Assembly: GCA_900128565.1 (NCBI GenBank)
Contig: LT635914.1
Location: 1-64,000 of the forward strand
Direction: 5' to 3'
Origin: Stramenopiles sp. TOSAG23-6
Lineage: Eukaryota > Sar
Length of the DNA: 64,000 nucleotides
Positions 61,267-64,000 of this stretch are shown piece after piece. How positions within the stretch are numbered: position 1 is the stretch's first letter; each line of letters begins with the position of its first letter. The position numbers were made by a program, and so were the translations under genes. The notes under the pieces were generated by a model. The model did no database searches. It was not told where the DNA came from and worked only from the letters and a program-made list of their open reading frames with translations.

Positions 61267-64000
61267 TTATTTTTGTTCACTTTCATTAATTTCATTTTGA
61301 AATAATTCCATTTTCTGTTGCATTTGTATTTGATGCTGTTGACTCTGTTGTTCCAAATGTAGTTGTTGTTGTTGTATTTGCATATCTTGTTGTTGCTTCC
61401 GCATCTTTCTAAAATAATCTTTCTTCATCGAAATCATTCGTTCTGAAATTTGCTCAATATCATGTTTTAATTCTTCAACTTGGTGCTTATACATGTCAAG
61501 TTCGTTATCCATTTTTTTCATTTGGTGTCGTTTTTCTTTTAGGTTTTCTTCATATATCGTTAGCTGCTCGGCAACTTCAGGCCCTGGCTGNCTCGCTAGA
61601 ATATTCTTCAATTCAACATATAATCTTTCTTTTTCTTGTATTAATAGGTCTCTTTCTATCACTTCCTGTGTTTTTGACAGTAGTTGCTTTTGCTTTCTTT
61701 GGATTTTTTGAATGAGCCCAAATCGTTTTGGGTCGGTACCNGCAAGTTTTCGCCATCTATGTATATTCATTGGACGTTCTAATTCTGTCGATAAAGCAGT
61801 GATTTTGGCCTTCTCCCTCAAAATCTCTTTTTCAAGACTATATTGCCTAGTTTTCATTGATGATAGATCAAGAACATTACTCTTGAGATAATCAAGACGT
61901 TCTTTTGCAATGACCAATGCATCTTTCAATGCCTCGGCTCTTGCTTGAGTTTGAGAATATTGCCACTCACCTTTGGATAGTGTTGATCTTTGAATCTTAA
62001 TTTTTTCATAAAGTTTAGCCAACTCTTCATTTCGGCGTATAAGTTGCGCACCAAGAATATCCCGTTCATTTACAACAGCTGTGAACTCCTTTGACGACCT
62101 TGCAGTTTCACCGTCAGCTTCCTGAATGATGGCTTTGAGTTTCCGAACTTCATCTTTTTGAGTGCTGAGAATTTGATCGGAGGATAGGATTTGCTTGCGT
62201 ACTCGCGTAATATCATTTCTAAGACGTTTAACATCTTTACAAACCTTGACATGAGCAAAATGTTCTTTTAGAAGATCTTGGTCTTTCGAAGTGATTTCTT
62301 CTTTTTGTTGTTCAATTACTTGAACAAGAATCTTAAATTTACGTTTCATTTCGGCTATTTCTTCATGGGATTCAATAAGTTGCTTCGAGTATAAATTACG
62401 ATCACTCCGGACCCCTTCATACAAATTTTGCTGCTTTTTAATACGACTTTCACCCNCTGCAATCTTTTTCTGTTCTTCAACTACTTGAAGCTCATGCAGG
62501 CGAACATCTTCAAGAGCAGCATAGTATTTTTGATTTACCAAATGGCATTCTTTCTCATATTTGTCTCTCTCAATTTCTAAAGCTTCGATCCTTTCGCGCT
62601 GTTTACGCGCCGAGACCTTAAATAGTTGAATGTATTTTGGAAAAATATTTCAAAAAAAAATTAATTTTTGTTAGGTACAACATTTCGTACGAAAAAAAAA
62701 TTTCGTACAAAAAAAATAAAACATACATATCTCGCCCAACATTTTTTATGGTGTTTTCTGCAACTTTAACTAAATCATGNGTTCCTTTTGTTGCTATTTC
62801 TTCCTTTGTAAGTTTCTTATTCAAGAATGTACGATCTCGCTCATGATCTGCNGCCGCCTTTTTTAATGAATCCGCTAACTTTTTTTCAACTTCAATTGCT
62901 GCTTCNACACCTGACATCTTTGCTCGGAGATCAGCATTTACTTTATCATAGCGAAGCATACGCTGATCAGCTTCTTCGTACCTTTTAACAGTTAACTTCT
63001 TCAGTTTCCGAACTCGGCGAATTTCTTTTTCGATTTCTCTAACTTCTTTTTGTCGTTGTCCGCATTCTTTTAACCGTCTAGCATTTCCTTGCTCAATGAG
63101 ATCATTTGTGTGAATTCTCTCCTCAATATCTTCTTCAACTTTTTTGATTTGCTGAAATAAAGCATCATAGTCTTTGAGGTAAACACCAATTTGGAGTTCT
63201 GCTATTTTTTGTTTTGACTCAAATTTATCATTTAAACTAGTAGATTCATCGATTTTAACTGTTTTGGTTTGGACTATTGCTTGCAAACGTTGGAGTTCAA
63301 CTCGCTGAATTTTTAACTGTTTATCAAAACGATCCTTTTTGTTTTGTGCACTAATAATCTGTGCTTCACATGTTTTTACTTCTCCTTCTAAAGCTTTTGC
63401 CGCAGAGGTCACTTCAGTAAGTTCGTGTTGTTTAATTTCTACATGTATTGGAAAAAATATGACACAAAAAAAAATCGTTAGGTACGGAATTTCGTATGAA
63501 AAAATATAAATTCGAAATTGAAAAAANATAAAACATACATGTTCAGAAAGCCCCGACGTTTTGAATCGAACGTTTGTCAATGCTTGCGTCAATGCTTGCA
63601 ACTCAAGTTGTTTCTGATCACGTTCATCTTCTAAATTAGATAATTCAAGCTTTTGATTCTTTGTCAGGCCAGGACCAACTTCCATCTCGTCCTCTAAATC
63701 AGAAATATTTATAGAAAGTTTATTAATCTCCGCGCGAGCAATATCCTCTGAATCTTGACATTGTTTGATTTCAACTTGAAACTTTTTGATATCTCGCTTA
63801 ACATTATTTGCTCTAAAATCGCTCTCTTCGGTTTGTTTTTTGAGCCCACCAAGTTTCAATATTTTGTCTTCTGTGTCCTTTATCAGTTCGCAAGTTTTTT
63901 TTACTTGTTCAACTTCAGATTTAAATTGTTTCCCAATTTTTTCAAATAACTTTTCAAATTCAGGCTTAAAATTACCCATACCACCTTGAGCTTGTAGCAT
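61267..64000 (-). CDS. CFAP58, partial at window end (copy 4)
   Basis: Mirror of 37988-40886. The window ends at the codon for a Met-Leu-Gln-Ala-Gln segment, so the first 55 codons or so lie outside. Introns are at about 63439-63538 and 62617-62726. Confidence 0.92.
62617..62726 (-). repeat. CFAP58 intron 2, introner-like (copy 4)
   Basis: Mirror of 39427-39536. Confidence 0.72.
63439..63538 (-). repeat. CFAP58 intron 1, introner-like (copy 4)
   Basis: Mirror of 38615-38714. Confidence 0.72.

Larger units (their letters stand above)
3117..64000. repeat. Inverted repeat about dyad 33558/33559, arms of at least 30.4 kb
   Basis: Positions x and 67117-x are complementary. The core is TGCTGGTATACCAGCA (33551-33566) inside a longer perfect palindrome with no spacer. 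The arms hold block B (1,478 bp each side) and then block A copies 2 and 3. The right arm continues past the end of the window. The only mismatch I found is a compensating pair of 6-nt differences near 32020-32080 versus 35037-35097. Confidence 0.96.
35037..64000 (+). repeat. Direct repeat of 1-28964 at a period of 35,036 bp
   Basis: As a consequence of the alternating dyads, positions 1-28964 recur in the same orientation at +35036. Gene coordinates all keep this exact offset. The single difference seen is at the left edge: 21 A instead of 27, and an extra TTTTTA at about 35091-35096. The two cancel in length. Confidence 0.95.
38153..64000. repeat. Inverted repeat about dyad 51076/51077
   Basis: Positions x and 102153-x are complementary. 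This dyad has the same sequence as the one at 16040/16041 (A run, TA, T run within the GlyRS intron). The right arm is cut by the window end at 64000, inside CFAP58. Confidence 0.96.

Noticed and set aside
1-64000. A variant genetic code
   Set aside because: Long frames end normally in TAA or TAG, and conserved blocks of CFAP58, GlyRS and the kinase need no stop reassignment.
1-64000. CRISPR array, tRNA or rRNA genes
   Set aside because: I saw no short spaced direct repeats of that type and no recognisable tRNA or rRNA sequence on either strand.

Overview
The window is microbial-eukaryote nuclear-type DNA: AT-rich, standard stop codons, large eukaryotic multidomain proteins, short introns of about 100 nt, tight intergenic gaps of 100-300 bp, and AATAAA-like sites after several stops. 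A gene for CFAP58, a cilium/flagellum coiled-coil protein, points to a flagellated protist. I cannot place the lineage from the sequence alone.

The dominant feature is large-scale symmetry. Only about 17.5 kb of sequence is unique. A 16,040-bp block (block A) and a 1,478-bp block (block B) are reflected back and forth about three zero-spacer dyads. The layout is A forward (1-16040), A reversed (16041-32080), B reversed (32081-33558), B forward (33559-35036), A forward (35037-51076), A reversed and incomplete (51077-64000). Dyads lie at 16040/16041, 33558/33559 and 51076/51077. Equivalent positions in the first block A are x, 32081-x, x+35036 and 67117-x. This is the order produced by reading a 17,518-bp linear molecule with closed hairpin ends repeatedly, but also that produced by fold-back amplification or an assembly reflection. 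Undetermined bases (N) sit at matching positions in every copy, the GlyRS gene is cut off at two of the dyads, and the third dyad lies 45 bp from a start codon. I therefore favour a technical or very recent origin for the palindromes, although one small real-looking difference exists between copies.

Block A carries, in order: an EF-hand protein (- strand); a lysine-rich nuclear-looking protein with a SAP-like motif (+); CFAP58 with two introns that resemble each other (+); a 2,257-residue DUF4062-like/NACHT-like/WD40 protein with a degenerate P-loop (+); a protein kinase with an N-terminal signal sequence (-); and the 5' part of cytosolic/mitochondrial glycyl-tRNA synthetase (+), broken off inside an intron at the dyad. 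Block B carries one gene, a three-exon CCHC zinc-knuckle protein with 11 intact knuckles of two strictly alternating types.

The genes do not form one pathway; this is ordinary compact eukaryotic gene order with divergent pairs (EF-hand/SAP-like, kinase/GlyRS) and one convergent pair (NACHT-WD40/kinase). CFAP58 is ciliary by family. The EF-hand and NACHT-WD40 proteins could also be ciliary, but that is a guess. The best candidates for new biology are the look-alike introns, which resemble mobile introner elements and have odd splice phases, the secretory-type kinase, and the palindrome itself if it proves real.
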